DNA of 64,000 nucleotides from an uncultured Bacilli bacterium (GCA_934120635.1 CAKOUR010000002.1:59033-123032), one strand, 5' to 3'; positions 34,057-43,452 are shown, counted from the first letter of the stretch. Notes: generated from the sequence alone by a model not told the origin. A program made the numbers and translations.

Positions 34057-34656
34057 TTAATTTGAATTTTTTTCAATATCATATGAATGTAATTTTAATT
34101 CAAAATCATTTCCAGATGCAATAAAATCATTTGCTTCTTTTTCTGTAGCTTTTGTTAATGTTATATTTGAAAGATTAACAGTTTTTATTGGTTGATTTTC
34201 ATCAACTAGGATATTATTAGAATTTATTGTTAAATCTCTTTTTTCATTAGTCACTTTAATACTAGCGCCGCTATTAAATGAAAACAAATAATTTAGTTTA
34301 ATTTTACTATCTTCAATTATATAATTTCCCATATAACCAAATGATGCCATAGTACTCAATTGATAAATAAAAGTTCCATTTTCATATAAATACAAATTAT
34401 AAGTTGCGTTATATTCAGAGCCAGACTCATCCGTTAAATTCTCTTTTTCAAATTTATATAATCCTTTTATTTTGGAATAACTATAATCTTGATTTTTTTC
34501 TAAAGTAATATTTTCCTTATTCATTTCTTGATTAGTATTTTTTTGATTTTGTAGTGTTAATTTTATTTTATTAGTTGCAAATAAAATACATAAAGCCATT
34601 AATATTAACATAATAATAACTAATAAAATAATTACTCCTTTATTATTACTCTTCAT
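34057..34656 (-). CDS. Uncharacterised membrane-anchored protein
   Basis: A 199-residue protein with one N-terminal membrane helix (GVIILLVIIMLILMALCILF), an acidic/Asn-rich stalk (about residues 33-60), and an extracytoplasmic beta-rich domain (IKGLYKFEKENL, YNLYLYENGTFIYQL, GYMGNYIIEDSKIKLNYLF). The pattern recalls small lipocalin-like or META-like stability domains but no family is certain. A strong GGGAGGAGG site precedes the ATG. It is a single gene between def and rnhB. Confidence 0.75.
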   Translation of the reverse strand: MKSNNKGVIILLVIIMLILMALCILFATNKIKLTLQNQKNTNQEMNKENITLEKNQDYSYSKIKGLYKFEKENLTDESGSEYNATYNLYLYENGTFIYQLSTMASFGYMGNYIIEDSKIKLNYLFSFNSGASIKVTNEKRDLTINSNNILVDENQPIKTVNLSNITLTKATEKEANDFIASGNDFELKLHSYDIEKNSN

Positions 34657-34730
34657 ACTTTCCCTCCTCCCTTATTTTAATTTTAACACAAAAAATATGA
34701 AAATGAAATAAACTAAAAGTTACAACATTC

Positions 34731-34773
34731 ACAAAAAAGAAGTTCACACCTTAAAAATTTAAATGTGAACTTT
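34731..34773 (-). terminator. Terminator of rnhB
   Basis: AAGTTCACA / TGTGAACTT with a 15-base AT-rich loop and a T run on the minus strand. The hairpin includes the rnhB stop codon. Confidence 0.85.
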
Positions 34774-35400
34774 ATCTATTTCATTTATTTTATCTTTATA
34801 CTTCAAAACTGGTGCATAACTTAAACGATGATATTTACAAATACCATACTTAGAAATTGCTTCTAAATGTTTTTTAGTACCATATCCTTTATTATTTGCA
34901 AAATCATACATAGGATAAATCTTATCTAATTCACAAAGTTCTCTATCCCTTGTTACTTTAGCAATAACTGACGCTGCAGCAATAGACAAACTCTTACTAT
35001 CTCCTTTAATAATAGATGTTGTTGGTATTTCTAATTCTAGTGGCATAGCATCAATTAAAATATGCTCTAATTTTAATTTTTTATTAGCTTCATCAATTGC
35101 TTCTTTCATTGCTAGTTTAGTAGCTTGATAGATATTTACTTCATCAATAATTTTTGGACCAACCTTTCCTATTCCAATTGCTAATGCATCTTTTGTTAAA
35201 ATATCATAGAATTTATCTCTTTTTTTAGAAGAAAGTTTTTTAGAATCTGTTAATCCTTCTAATTGATAATTTAATGGTAAAACAACACAAGCTGCAACTA
35301 CATTTCCTACTAAAGGACCTCTTCCTACTTCATCAACACCGGCAATTACTTTTTTTCCTTCTTGAATTAATTCTTTTTCATAACAGTATAAATCTTCCAT
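34759..35400 (-). CDS. rnhB: Ribonuclease HII
   Basis: Cleaves RNA in RNA-DNA hybrids, including single ribonucleotides in DNA. The 213-residue form starting MEDLYCYEK contains AGVDEVGRGPLVG (DEDD first acidic pair), DSKKLSSKKR, and AAASVIAKVTRDREL. The start is ATG 35400, behind AGGTGAT; it begins four bases after the stop of the small coiled-coil gene, which excludes the longer in-frame start. Likely co-transcribed with that gene. Confidence 0.95.
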   Translation of the reverse strand: MEDLYCYEKELIQEGKKVIAGVDEVGRGPLVGNVVAACVVLPLNYQLEGLTDSKKLSSKKRDKFYDILTKDALAIGIGKVGPKIIDEVNIYQATKLAMKEAIDEANKKLKLEHILIDAMPLELEIPTTSIIKGDSKSLSIAAASVIAKVTRDRELCELDKIYPMYDFANNKGYGTKKHLEAISKYGICKYHRLSYAPVLKYKDKINEIDKVHI

Positions 35401-35404
35401 TTTA

Positions 35405-35668
35405 TCACCTAAAGTTGTTTCTATTTCTAAATAGTTCATTGCCTCTAGAAGCTTGCATATTTCCTTCTAGTCTTTTTAATCTTCCTTCAATACTATTTAC
35501 TTCTAAGATTTCTTTATCTCTTTCTTTTTTATCTTTAATATTAAACATTTTATTAAAATGTTGTTGTCTTTTTTCATTTTCTTGTTTAATCTGATTATAA
35601 TTATGATTAGCGTTCCACTGACTATCAATAACTTTTGATATATCACTTACTCTTTTTTGTATTTCCAT
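35405..35668 (-). CDS. Small coiled-coil protein upstream of rnhB
   Basis: An 87-residue, highly charged protein with no known family (QKRVSDISKVIDSQWNANHN, then DKKERDKEILEVNSIEGRLKRLEG). It is predicted to be mainly helical and coiled. AAGAGGAT precedes the ATG, and rnhB begins four bases after its stop. The good ribosome site and the tight junction support a real gene. Confidence 0.65.
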   Translation of the reverse strand: MEIQKRVSDISKVIDSQWNANHNYNQIKQENEKRQQHFNKMFNIKDKKERDKEILEVNSIEGRLKRLEGNMQASRGNELFRNRNNFR

Positions 35669-35761
35669 TTTATCTATCCTCTTTTCTAACTCTATTATAT
35701 AATAAAATTAATAAAAAAGAAAATACCTATAGAAAAAAAGAGTAAAAAAAGAAGAGTCATA

Positions 35762-38101
35762 TTATTTTTCTTCTTTTGTTTCTTCTAATGGAAGATTACC
35801 ATTAATATTAAATAAATAGTAATAAATATCAAAATAATTTTTTACCAAAATTATATCTAAACTTTTCTTAACTTCTTCTGGCACTTCTTCTAAATCTCTT
35901 TTATTTGTAGTAGGAATAAATACCCTTTTTATTCCGTTATCCATAGCAGCAATTAATTTTTCTTTTAATCCTCCTATTGTAAGGATTGTTCCTCTTAAAG
36001 TTATTTCTCCAGTCATACTGATATCATAAGGGATAATTTTGTTTTTTAAAAGACTTATTAATGCCGTGGTAATAGCGATTCCTGCACTTGGTCCATCTTT
36101 TGGAGCGGCCCCTTCTTCAATATGAACGTGAAAATCTCTAAATTGAAATAATAAATCATCAATTTCAAATCTTTCAGCATTACTTCTAACATAACTAAAT
36201 GCTACTTCAACGCTTTCTTTCATTACTTTTCCTATATTTCCTGTTACTTTTAAATTTCCTTCTCCTTTATAAGAGGTTACAGATATTTTTAAAATTTCTC
36301 CTCCATAAACAGTATATGCTAAAGCATTTAGAATTCCACTTTCAGTAAATTTTTCGTTTTTGGAGTGAAAATACTTAGAAGTTCCAAGATAAGTATCAAG
36401 ATTTTCATCTGTAATTACAACATCGTGAATATCATCAGTTACTATTATTCTACAAATTTCTTCTATTTTTCTTTTTAATTCTCTTGCTCCAGCTTCTTTA
36501 GTATAATCTTCAATGATTTTTGCGATAGCACTTTCATCAATAGTAATATTATTATTTTTAATTTTATAATCTTTTAATAATTTAGGGACTAAATGTTTTT
36601 TAGCAATTTCTTTCTTATCATAATTAGTATAACTAGATATCTCAATAATTTCTAATCTATCTTTTAGGGCACTGGGAATTTTTGAGATATCATTTGCTGT
36701 TAAAATAAACAAAACTTTAGATAAATCAAATTCTTCTTCAATATAATTATCACAAAAATGTTGATTTTGTTCTTTATCTAATACTTCTAAAAGACTTGAA
36801 GCTGGATCCCCGTGGTAATCTTTCTCTAATTTATCTACTTCATCAATTAAAAATACTGGATTATTTACTCCAACTTTTTTCATACCCTGAATAATTTTAC
36901 CAGGACTTGCTCCTAAATAAGTTCTTCTATGTCCAACAATTTCTGCTTCATCTGAAATACCTCCAACACTTATTTTAACAAATTTTTTATCAAGTGCATT
37001 GGCAATACTATGTGCTAATGTTGTTTTTCCTACTCCTGGAGGACCTACTAAACAAATAATAGTGCTTTCTACTTTTTTTACTTTTTCTACTACAGATACG
37101 AATTCAATAATTCTTTTTTTAGCGATATCTAATCCATAGTGACTTTCATTTAATGCTTCTTTTACTTTGTTTAATTGATACTTTGTTCTTGTTCCTTCAT
37201 ACCATGGTAAATTTAATAGCCAATCAATATAAGTTCTAATTATTGTTACTTCAGGAGATGCTTCTGATGATAAAGTATATCTTTTTAACTCTTCTTCTAA
37301 ACGGACTCTTACCCTATTAGGTAATTTTTTTTCTTTAATTCTTTGATGTAATTGATTAGCTTCTGTATCTTTTATGGTAAATTCTCCTAATTCTTCTTTC
37401 ATGATACGTATCTTTTCATGAAGTAAATAATTTCTTTGAGATGTATCAATTTTATCTTTTAATGAAGTTTCTATTTCGTTTTCTAATTTAATTGTTTCTA
37501 TTTCGCTTTTTAAATCTTCTAACAATAATTTAACTCTATTGATAGAGCTAAGTTGTCTTAAATATTTTAATTTTTTTGAATAAGATATAGGGAGTTCTGC
37601 ACAAATAATATCTGCTAGTTTTCCAATATTATTTACTCCTGAAATTCTTCCTATTACACTATTACTCATTAAAGATGAAGAATCAATATAAGTATTTAAA
37701 TCTCTAAATAAAATTCTTCTTAAAGCTACTATCTCTTTTTCATCTGTTTCTTCTTTAGGTACTGGAATAACAAAGGAATCTATATATCCAAAATCATTTT
37801 CTAAATAATTTACTACTTGTGCTCTTTCTAAACCTGTTATAACGACTCTTTCATTTCCATTAGATAAAGACAATTTTGATTTTATCTTACCTACTACTCC
37901 AATGGTAGGCAAATCGTCAATATTAGGATTTTCTTCTAGAGGATCATTTAAATTTAATAGCAATATTTGTTGATCATAATATTTATAAGAAGTTTCTAAT
38001 ACTATTTTTTCTTTACTGGTACTAAATTCTACTCTAAGTTCGCTATAAGGAAATAAAACAGTATCTTTTAATAACAAAACGGGTAAATTTGTCTGAACCA
38101 T
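35762..38101 (-). CDS. lon: ATP-dependent protease Lon
   Basis: A cytoplasmic AAA+ protease for damaged and regulatory proteins. The 779-residue form starts MVQTNLPVLLLKDTVLFP at ATG 38101, after AGAAGGAAG; a longer frame would run through the promoter. It has the Lon N-domain, a coiled middle, Walker A GPPGVGKTT, Walker B FLIDEVDK, and the Ser-Lys dyad in KDGPSAGIAITTAL and GLKEKLIAAMDNG. The size is typical. Promoter at 38127-38155. Confidence 0.97.
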   Translation of the reverse strand: MVQTNLPVLLLKDTVLFPYSELRVEFSTSKEKIVLETSYKYYDQQILLLNLNDPLEENPNIDDLPTIGVVGKIKSKLSLSNGNERVVITGLERAQVVNYLENDFGYIDSFVIPVPKEETDEKEIVALRRILFRDLNTYIDSSSLMSNSVIGRISGVNNIGKLADIICAELPISYSKKLKYLRQLSSINRVKLLLEDLKSEIETIKLENEIETSLKDKIDTSQRNYLLHEKIRIMKEELGEFTIKDTEANQLHQRIKEKKLPNRVRVRLEEELKRYTLSSEASPEVTIIRTYIDWLLNLPWYEGTRTKYQLNKVKEALNESHYGLDIAKKRIIEFVSVVEKVKKVESTIICLVGPPGVGKTTLAHSIANALDKKFVKISVGGISDEAEIVGHRRTYLGASPGKIIQGMKKVGVNNPVFLIDEVDKLEKDYHGDPASSLLEVLDKEQNQHFCDNYIEEEFDLSKVLFILTANDISKIPSALKDRLEIIEISSYTNYDKKEIAKKHLVPKLLKDYKIKNNNITIDESAIAKIIEDYTKEAGARELKRKIEEICRIIVTDDIHDVVITDENLDTYLGTSKYFHSKNEKFTESGILNALAYTVYGGEILKISVTSYKGEGNLKVTGNIGKVMKESVEVAFSYVRSNAERFEIDDLLFQFRDFHVHIEEGAAPKDGPSAGIAITTALISLLKNKIIPYDISMTGEITLRGTILTIGGLKEKLIAAMDNGIKRVFIPTTNKRDLEEVPEEVKKSLDIILVKNYFDIYYYLFNINGNLPLEETKEEK

Positions 38102-38126
38102 ATTACTTCCTTCTTTCTGTCTCAAT

Positions 38127-38155
38127 ATTGTACCAAAAAGACATGGATTTATCAA
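38127..38155 (-). promoter_or_regulatory. lon promoter
   Basis: TTGATA (38150-38155), 17-base spacer, TACAAT (38127-38132) with an extended TGG element on the minus strand. No CIRCE or CtsR-type repeat is seen near it. Confidence 0.8.
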
Positions 38156-38241
38156 GTTATGTAAGGGTATTTTTAATACTTTTTTTGAAAGTTATCACAA
38201 TTGTAAACATAATATGTTTTAATATTAAAAATAATATATAA

Positions 38242-38270
38242 ATGTAACCTATTTGGTTACATATTTTTTT
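38242..38270 (+). other. Terminator-like hairpin in the lon-sigE gap
   Basis: ATGTAACC / GGTTACAT with a 4-5-base loop, followed by a T run on the plus strand. No plus-strand gene ends here, and it directly precedes the -10 of the candidate small RNA. It may insulate that promoter. Confidence 0.5.
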
Positions 38271-38278
38271 CTAAATTA

Positions 38279-38287
38279 TGATACAAT
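38279..38287 (+). promoter_or_regulatory. Extended -10 for the candidate small RNA
   Basis: TGATACAAT (TG at 38279, TACAAT 38282-38287) on the plus strand; transcript start near 38293. No clear -35. Confidence 0.5.
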
Positions 38288-38292
38288 ATAGT

Positions 38293-38402
38293 TAGAGAAA
38301 GAAATTTCTCTTAGAACTTAAGTTCTTTCCTAATAATATTAGGGATTTGAAAAAATACACCTTTACTTGACTCCTTCCTAGCGTCTTGTAGGTGTATTTT
38401 TT
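38293..38402 (+). ncRNA. Candidate small RNA of four hairpins
   Basis: Four adjacent hairpins: AGAGAAA-GAAA-TTTCTCT (38294-38311, a GNRA-type loop on the plus strand); AGAAC-TTAA-GTTCT (38313-38326); TTCCTAAT-AAT-ATTAGGGA (38327-38345, using a G-U pair valid on the plus strand); and AATACACCT / AGGTGTATT (38354-38398) with a T run. The last loop exposes TCCTTCCTAGC, complementary to AGGAAGG-type ribosome sites. It has its own extended -10. The orientation clues favour plus; the last hairpin also ends sigE on the minus strand. Inferred, no reading frame. Confidence 0.45.
38349..38402 (-). terminator. Terminator of sigE
   Basis: On the minus strand AAATACACCT and AGGTGTATTT enclose a 27-base loop, with a T run; it begins four bases after the sigE stop codon. 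Confidence 0.8.
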
Positions 38403-38405
38403 CTA

Positions 38406-39095
38406 TTATATTTTTATAATTGAACTTAATTTTTTTATTACTTTCTTTTCTATTCTAGAAATATAGGATTGACTAATTCCTAAAAGATTAGCTACTTCTT
38501 TTTGAGTAAGTTCTTTTTTCCCATTTAATCCATAGCGATATTCAATAATTTCTTTATCTCTTCCTTCTAACTTAGAAACCTCTTGATATAAAATATGTTT
38601 ATCTAATTCTTCTTCTAAACCTTTTGTTACAATATCTTTTTCTGTTCCTAATACATCTTCTAAATGTAATTCATTTCCATCAGCATCAAAACTAAGGCTA
38701 TCTTCAAAGCTAACTTCTGTCCTTTTTCTTTTGGTTTTTCTTAAATACATTAAAATTTCATTGTCAATACATCTTGAAGCATATGTTGCTAATTTAATAT
38801 TCTTATCTAATCGATAAGTATTTACCCCCTTAATTAAACCAATTGTTCCAATGGATACTAAATCTTCCAAATCTACTTTAGTATTTTCATATTTTTTTGC
38901 TAAAAATACTACTAATCTTAAATTATGTTCGATTAATTTATCTCTTGATTTTTGATCTCCTTTTTGAGATTGTTCAACATAATAGATTTCTTCTTCTTTT
39001 GTTAGGGGTGGTGGTAGTGTATCACTGCTTCCTAAATAAAATACTGGATTATATTTTTTTAGAATTTTCTTTAATAATTTAATTATTTTTTTCAT
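38406..39095 (-). CDS. sigE: Sporulation sigma factor SigE precursor
   Basis: The first mother-cell sigma factor, made as pro-SigE and activated by SpoIIGA after asymmetric division. The 229-residue protein has a hydrophobic/basic pro-sequence (MKKIIKLLKKILKKYNPVFYLGSSDTLPPPL), region 2 (HNLRLVVFLAKKYENTKVDLEDLVSIGTIGLIKG) and region 4 (GLNGKKELTQKEVANLLGISQSYISRIEKK). It overlaps the end of spoIIGA by 4 bases, so the protease and substrate are made together. A terminator follows. Confidence 0.97.
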   Translation of the reverse strand: MKKIIKLLKKILKKYNPVFYLGSSDTLPPPLTKEEEIYYVEQSQKGDQKSRDKLIEHNLRLVVFLAKKYENTKVDLEDLVSIGTIGLIKGVNTYRLDKNIKLATYASRCIDNEILMYLRKTKRKRTEVSFEDSLSFDADGNELHLEDVLGTEKDIVTKGLEEELDKHILYQEVSKLEGRDKEIIEYRYGLNGKKELTQKEVANLLGISQSYISRIEKKVIKKLSSIIKI

Positions 39096-39892
39096 ATTAA
39101 ATTCCTTTCTAGTAGACTATTTCCCATAATACAATCAACACCATCTAGTCTAATTTCTTCATTAGAAATACCAATTAAAAAATTACTTCTAAAACCTACT
39201 CCTTGAATAAATATTTTATCGGGAATTATACATTTTAAAAGTCCATGATAGTTTAATGCGTCATAAGGCACTAAAAGAGCCAAGTCTTTTTCATAATCAA
39301 TAGAAATTAATTTTTTATTAATTAAAAGAATTGGTCTTTTTTTATATGGATCAGTTAAGTGGTTTCCTGTATCTAAAAATGCAGTTGCTTCTATCACCTC
39401 CCCACTTTTTAAGTAAATATCTACATGATAATAATGATGATAATGATTTTTTAAATGAAGTCCTTGTTTTACATAGCAATACAATATCACTGGACTTAAA
39501 ATAATTAAAGCAATAACATTAACTGATAATCCATTAAAATAAAATACTAATCCTTCATTATGATAACTAAATTGCAAATTTAAAAAGTAAAGAAATCCTC
39601 CTAGTAATATTGATGAAGTATATAAATAAAATAAATTCTTAAACGTATAATGAATATCTCTATAACCAAAGGTTATAATAACCATAATAATAGATATCAG
39701 TATTTTAATCAAAAATAGTTCCAAACAATTCATTTCAATAAACATAGATAAAATAGTAATGCTTCCTACTAAAGCACCTAGTATTAATTTTTTTAAATTG
39801 GTTTGTCTTCTTAATAGAATAGCTACAGTAAAAAGTAAAATTAAATCAAACCCAAAATTTAATAATAAAACTAAATCAATATATATCTTCAT
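39092..39892 (-). CDS. spoIIGA: SpoIIGA, pro-SigE processing protease
   Basis: A membrane aspartic protease that cleaves pro-SigE. The 266-residue protein starts MKIYIDLVLLLNFGFDLILL (ATG 39892, after GGTGAT), has five hydrophobic segments in the first 140 residues and a soluble C-terminal protease half with AFLDTGNHLTDP holding the catalytic Asp. RPILLINKKLI and CIMGNSLLE are also typical. A longer in-frame start 16 codons upstream includes the ribosome site and is rejected. It overlaps sigE by 4 bases. Confidence 0.95.
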   Translation of the reverse strand: MKIYIDLVLLLNFGFDLILLFTVAILLRRQTNLKKLILGALVGSITILSMFIEMNCLELFLIKILISIIMVIITFGYRDIHYTFKNLFYLYTSSILLGGFLYFLNLQFSYHNEGLVFYFNGLSVNVIALIILSPVILYCYVKQGLHLKNHYHHYYHVDIYLKSGEVIEATAFLDTGNHLTDPYKKRPILLINKKLISIDYEKDLALLVPYDALNYHGLLKCIIPDKIFIQGVGFRSNFLIGISNEEIRLDGVDCIMGNSLLERNLI

Positions 39893-39957
39893 AATATCAC
39901 CAAACTCATTATAAAAAGTTTTTTTTAAATAATATGTCAATTTGTGTTTAATATTTA

Positions 39958-40001
39958 AAGAAAAAAATTGATAAAAGTTAGATATTTTTCTTTTATCAAT
40001 T
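39958..40001 (-). terminator. Terminator of the D-Ala-D-Ala carboxypeptidase gene
   Basis: AAATTGATAAAAG / CTTTTATCAATTT with an 11-base loop and a T run on the minus strand, two bases from the stop codon. Confidence 0.9.
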
Positions 40002-40003
40002 TA

Positions 40004-41179
40004 TTAATTTCCTTTAATAATTCCTATTAATTCTTTATAATATGCTTTAAAAATATTCATCTTACTAATATTTTCTTTTACTGTTATATCAATTTCTTGA
40101 ATCGTTTTATTATTCTCTATAATCTTTATTTTTCCTACTTTATCTCCTATTTTAACGGGGGCTTTTATTGGATTACTAAATAATTTATAAGTAACATTCT
40201 TATTCGTACTAGATTTTTCTTTTAAAACTTTATAATCTTCCATTGGTGTTAATTCTACACTATCTTTTTTACCAAATTTCACTTTTTGTTTAGAAATTAC
40301 ATTATCTTTTGTGATAATTTTTTTTGCTTCATAAGTATTAAAGCCATAATCTAACATGGCTGTTGTTTCACTATTTCGAATTGCTGAAGATGGTTCTCCC
40401 ATTACAACCGTAATCAATCGCATATTTCCTCTTTCAGCAGTTGTAGTAATACAATACCCTGCATTTTTTGTATATCCTGTCTTTAAACCATCTACTCCTT
40501 GATAATAACGAACTAATTTATTCGTATTTACAAGCCAAAAGCTTTTTTCAGTATTCTTTCTCAAATAATCTTCATATGTTCCAGAAAATTCTAATATTTT
40601 TTTATGCTTTACTAGTTCTTTAGCAATAATACTCATATCATTAGCACTAGAATAATGATTATCACTATCTAATCCACAAGCATTTTCAAAATGAGTATTA
40701 GAAAGACCTAATTCTTTTGCTTTTTTATTCATCATCGAAACAAATTTTTCTTCTGTACCACCTATTCTCTCAGCCATCACAACACTAGCATCATTTCCTG
40801 ATGCAATGCAAATTCCTTTCACTAAATCTTCTACACTCATCTTTTCTCCAACTTCAAGAAAAATTTGCGATCCTCCCATAGAAGCAGCATGCTCTGAAGT
40901 GGTAATCATTTCATTCCATTTTAAATTTCCAGATTCTATTTCTTCCATAATTAAAAGCAAAGTCATCATTTTTGTCATCGAAGCCATTGGTAGTTTATCA
41001 TCTTTATTTTTTTCGTAAAGAATAGTTCCTGTTGATGTTTCAATCATAATAGCACTTTTTGCATTCTCAGCAAATTTATTTTCGTTTGTTGTAGCATTTG
41101 TTGGTGAATTTTCCTCTTCCGCTAAACAAAAAGAAATTGCCAAGAAGAAAAAGAAAAGACATAAAAATATTTTTTTCAA
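40004..41179 (-). CDS. D-alanyl-D-alanine carboxypeptidase (DacF/DacA type)
   Basis: A penicillin-binding carboxypeptidase that trims the terminal D-Ala of peptidoglycan stems. A signal peptide (IFLCLFFFFLAISFCLA) is followed by the peptidase S11 domain with SMTK (nucleophile Ser), ASGNDAS and GLKTGYTKNAG. A C-terminal beta domain and an amphipathic end (NISKMNIFKAYYKELIGII) for membrane attachment complete it. The preferred start is TTG 41179, after AGGTGAT; the GTG at 41188 is within that ribosome site. Its place just before spoIIGA-sigE is suggestive of a DacF-like sporulation role, but this is inference. Confidence 0.93.
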   Translation of the reverse strand: MKKIFLCLFFFFLAISFCLAEEENSPTNATTNENKFAENAKSAIMIETSTGTILYEKNKDDKLPMASMTKMMTLLLIMEEIESGNLKWNEMITTSEHAASMGGSQIFLEVGEKMSVEDLVKGICIASGNDASVVMAERIGGTEEKFVSMMNKKAKELGLSNTHFENACGLDSDNHYSSANDMSIIAKELVKHKKILEFSGTYEDYLRKNTEKSFWLVNTNKLVRYYQGVDGLKTGYTKNAGYCITTTAERGNMRLITVVMGEPSSAIRNSETTAMLDYGFNTYEAKKIITKDNVISKQKVKFGKKDSVELTPMEDYKVLKEKSSTNKNVTYKLFSNPIKAPVKIGDKVGKIKIIENNKTIQEIDITVKENISKMNIFKAYYKELIGIIKGN

Positions 41180-41236
41180 ATCTATCACCTAGTAAAAAAT
41201 ATGTCAAAAAAAGTAAAAAATACCTTTCTTTGAATA

Positions 41237-41962
41237 TTAGATATTTTCTACTTTTGATAAAAAATTTTTTAAAGCTTCACATTTTGGAGAATTAAAGATT
41301 TCATTAGAAGTTCCTTCTTCTAATATTTTTCCTTCTTCCATAAAAATTACTTTTGTACAAAAATTCTTAATAAAGTTCATTTCATGGGATACTACAATCA
41401 TTGTCATTCCTTCATTAGCAATTTCTCTCATTAAATTAGTTACTTCTCCAATCATTTCTGGATCAAGTGCTGATGTTGGTTCATCAAAAAGCATAAGTTC
41501 TGGTTTCATCATAAGAGATCTTATAATAGCGATTCTCTGTTTTTGTCCTCCTGATAACTGTGAAGGATAAAAGTCTTTCTTATCTATTAAATCAATCTTT
41601 TTAAGAAATTGTTTAGCCTCTTTTATCGCCTCATTCTTCGTCATTATTCTTGTTTCTACTGGAGATAAGATAATATTTTCTAAAATTGTCATATTTTCAA
41701 ATAAATTAAATTGTTGAAAAACCATACCAATTTTTCTTCTAATAGAAATTAAATTTGATTTTGCTTCTATTTTATTTCCTTCAAAAACAATACTTCCATC
41801 ATCTGGTGGTGCTAAATAATTAATAGTCCTAAGTAAGGTCGACTTTCCACATCCTGATGGTCCTATTATCCCAATAATATCCCCCTTTTCAACCGTTAGA
41901 GATATTCCTTTTAAAACTCTTTTTTTTGAAAAACTTTTCTTTATATTTTTAATTTCTAACAT
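41237..41962 (-). CDS. Polar amino-acid ABC transporter ATPase
   Basis: The ATP-binding subunit (241 residues) of a polar amino-acid importer of the GlnQ/ArtP type. Walker A GPSGCGKST, signature LSGGQKQRIAI, Walker B LMLFDEPTSALDP and the switch His in VVSHEM are all intact. It overlaps the fused binding protein-permease gene by 14 bases, so the two form a complete transporter. The location after the arginine deiminase operon suggests arginine as substrate; glutamine or another polar amino acid is possible. Confidence 0.95.
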   Translation of the reverse strand: MLEIKNIKKSFSKKRVLKGISLTVEKGDIIGIIGPSGCGKSTLLRTINYLAPPDDGSIVFEGNKIEAKSNLISIRRKIGMVFQQFNLFENMTILENIILSPVETRIMTKNEAIKEAKQFLKKIDLIDKKDFYPSQLSGGQKQRIAIIRSLMMKPELMLFDEPTSALDPEMIGEVTNLMREIANEGMTMIVVSHEMNFIKNFCTKVIFMEEGKILEEGTSNEIFNSPKCEALKNFLSKVENI

Positions 41963-43382
41963 AATTAAGCCTCTTTTCCATTATGCTAATTAATTTACTT
42001 AAACTAAAGGTAATTGCAAAATAGATTACTGCAATTAAAATTAATGGGAAAAAATAATCATATGTCCTAGAAGCAATAATATCACTAGCTTTAGTTAATT
42101 CTACTATACCAATATATGCCCCAACGGATGTTTCTTTTACTAATGTTATAAATTCATTTCCTAGTGCTGGTAGAATATTTCTTATTGCTTGTGGAAAAAC
42201 TATTTTCATCATTACTTGTCTATAATTTAAACTAAGTGCATATCCAGCTTCTATTTGACCTTTATCAACAGAGTTTAAGCCTGCTCTAATTATTTCAGCA
42301 ACATAAGCTGCACTATTAATTCCAAAAGCAAGAATTCCTACTAATACTATAGAAATAGATACATTTTTAAAAATAACATAATAAATAATCATTAACTGTA
42401 ATATACTAGGAGTTCCTCTTATGATATGAATGTAAGCTTTTGAAATAGCATTTAAAACTTTTAAGTATCCTGTTTCATCATGATAATGTCTGATAAAAGC
42501 TAAAAGTGTTCCTAATAAAATACCTAACATAACAGCACCTACTGCAATAATTAGTGTATTTTTTAATCCTTCTAAAATATATTGATATCTATTATCATAT
42601 ATTACGCTCTGATAAAATCTATCAAAAACACTAGTTTTTTCTTCTATTTCATCAGATTGTCCCATGTGTTTTAAAAGAATCTTATCTATTTCTCCACTTT
42701 CTTTCATTTGTTTTATTACTTTATTGCAACTTTCTAATAATTCAGTATTTTCTTTTGCAACAACCATCCCATAACTATCTGTAACTAATGGTTCACTTAG
42801 TATTTTCATATCAGAAGTTATTAGTTTTTTTGCTGGTAATTCATCCATTACAACTGCATTTACTTTACCATCCTTTAAATCTTGAATTGCTGCTAAAAAC
42901 TTCTTCTCCCGAATCAATGTAACATTAGTATTTTTGGTTAAATAACTATCTGCTGTTGTTCCTAGTTGGACAGCTACTTTTCCTGTTAAGTTTTCTTTAG
43001 ATGTAATGTAACTATCTTTATTTACTATAATAACCTGTTTTGAAACAGAATAATTATCTGTAAAGGCTACCTCTCTTGCTCTTTCTTCTGTATAAGAAAT
43101 TCCTGCTGCACCAATATCACTTTTTTTCGTTTTTACTTCATTAATAATAGAATCAAAGGCAACATCTTTAATTACTAATTTCTTTCCTAAATTTTTTGCT
43201 ATCTTTTGAGCAATTTCTATATCGACTCCTACAATTTCTCCTTTAGAATAATATTCATAAGGAGCAAATCCTGCCTCTGTTACTAATGTAAGTTCTTCTT
43301 GTTCTTTTCTCATACATCCTGTAATTAAAACAGTAATTATTAAAAGACAACATAACCTTAAAAAAATTCTATATCTTCTCAT
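41949..43382 (-). CDS. Fused amino-acid binding protein and ABC permease
   Basis: A 477-residue two-part protein. The N-terminal part is a solute-binding lipoprotein (lipobox LITGC, then TLVTEAGFAPYEYYSKGEIVGVDIEIAQKIA and RAREVAFTDNY). From about residue 265 it is a His/Glu/Gln/Arg-type permease with transmembrane helices and the EAA loop (EAGYALSLNYRQVMMKIVFPQAIRNILPALG). Fusion ties substrate binding to the channel. AGGTGAATAAAA precedes the ATG. Partner ATPase downstream. Substrate inferred from context. Confidence 0.94.
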   Translation of the reverse strand: MRRYRIFLRLCCLLIITVLITGCMRKEQEELTLVTEAGFAPYEYYSKGEIVGVDIEIAQKIAKNLGKKLVIKDVAFDSIINEVKTKKSDIGAAGISYTEERAREVAFTDNYSVSKQVIIVNKDSYITSKENLTGKVAVQLGTTADSYLTKNTNVTLIREKKFLAAIQDLKDGKVNAVVMDELPAKKLITSDMKILSEPLVTDSYGMVVAKENTELLESCNKVIKQMKESGEIDKILLKHMGQSDEIEEKTSVFDRFYQSVIYDNRYQYILEGLKNTLIIAVGAVMLGILLGTLLAFIRHYHDETGYLKVLNAISKAYIHIIRGTPSILQLMIIYYVIFKNVSISIVLVGILAFGINSAAYVAEIIRAGLNSVDKGQIEAGYALSLNYRQVMMKIVFPQAIRNILPALGNEFITLVKETSVGAYIGIVELTKASDIIASRTYDYFFPLILIAVIYFAITFSLSKLISIMEKRLNYVRN

Positions 43383-43416
43383 TTTTATTCACCTACTCTC
43401 TAAAATAAGAATAACA

Positions 43417-43443
43417 TAAAAAAAGACCTTTTTAAAGTCTTTT
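43417..43443 (-). terminator. Terminator of the arginine deiminase operon
   Basis: AAAAGAC / GTCTTTT with a 9-base loop and a T run on the minus strand, 10 bases after the fusion gene. It lies between the operon and the ABC transporter. Confidence 0.82.
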
Positions 43444-43452
43444 CTAAGGTTT

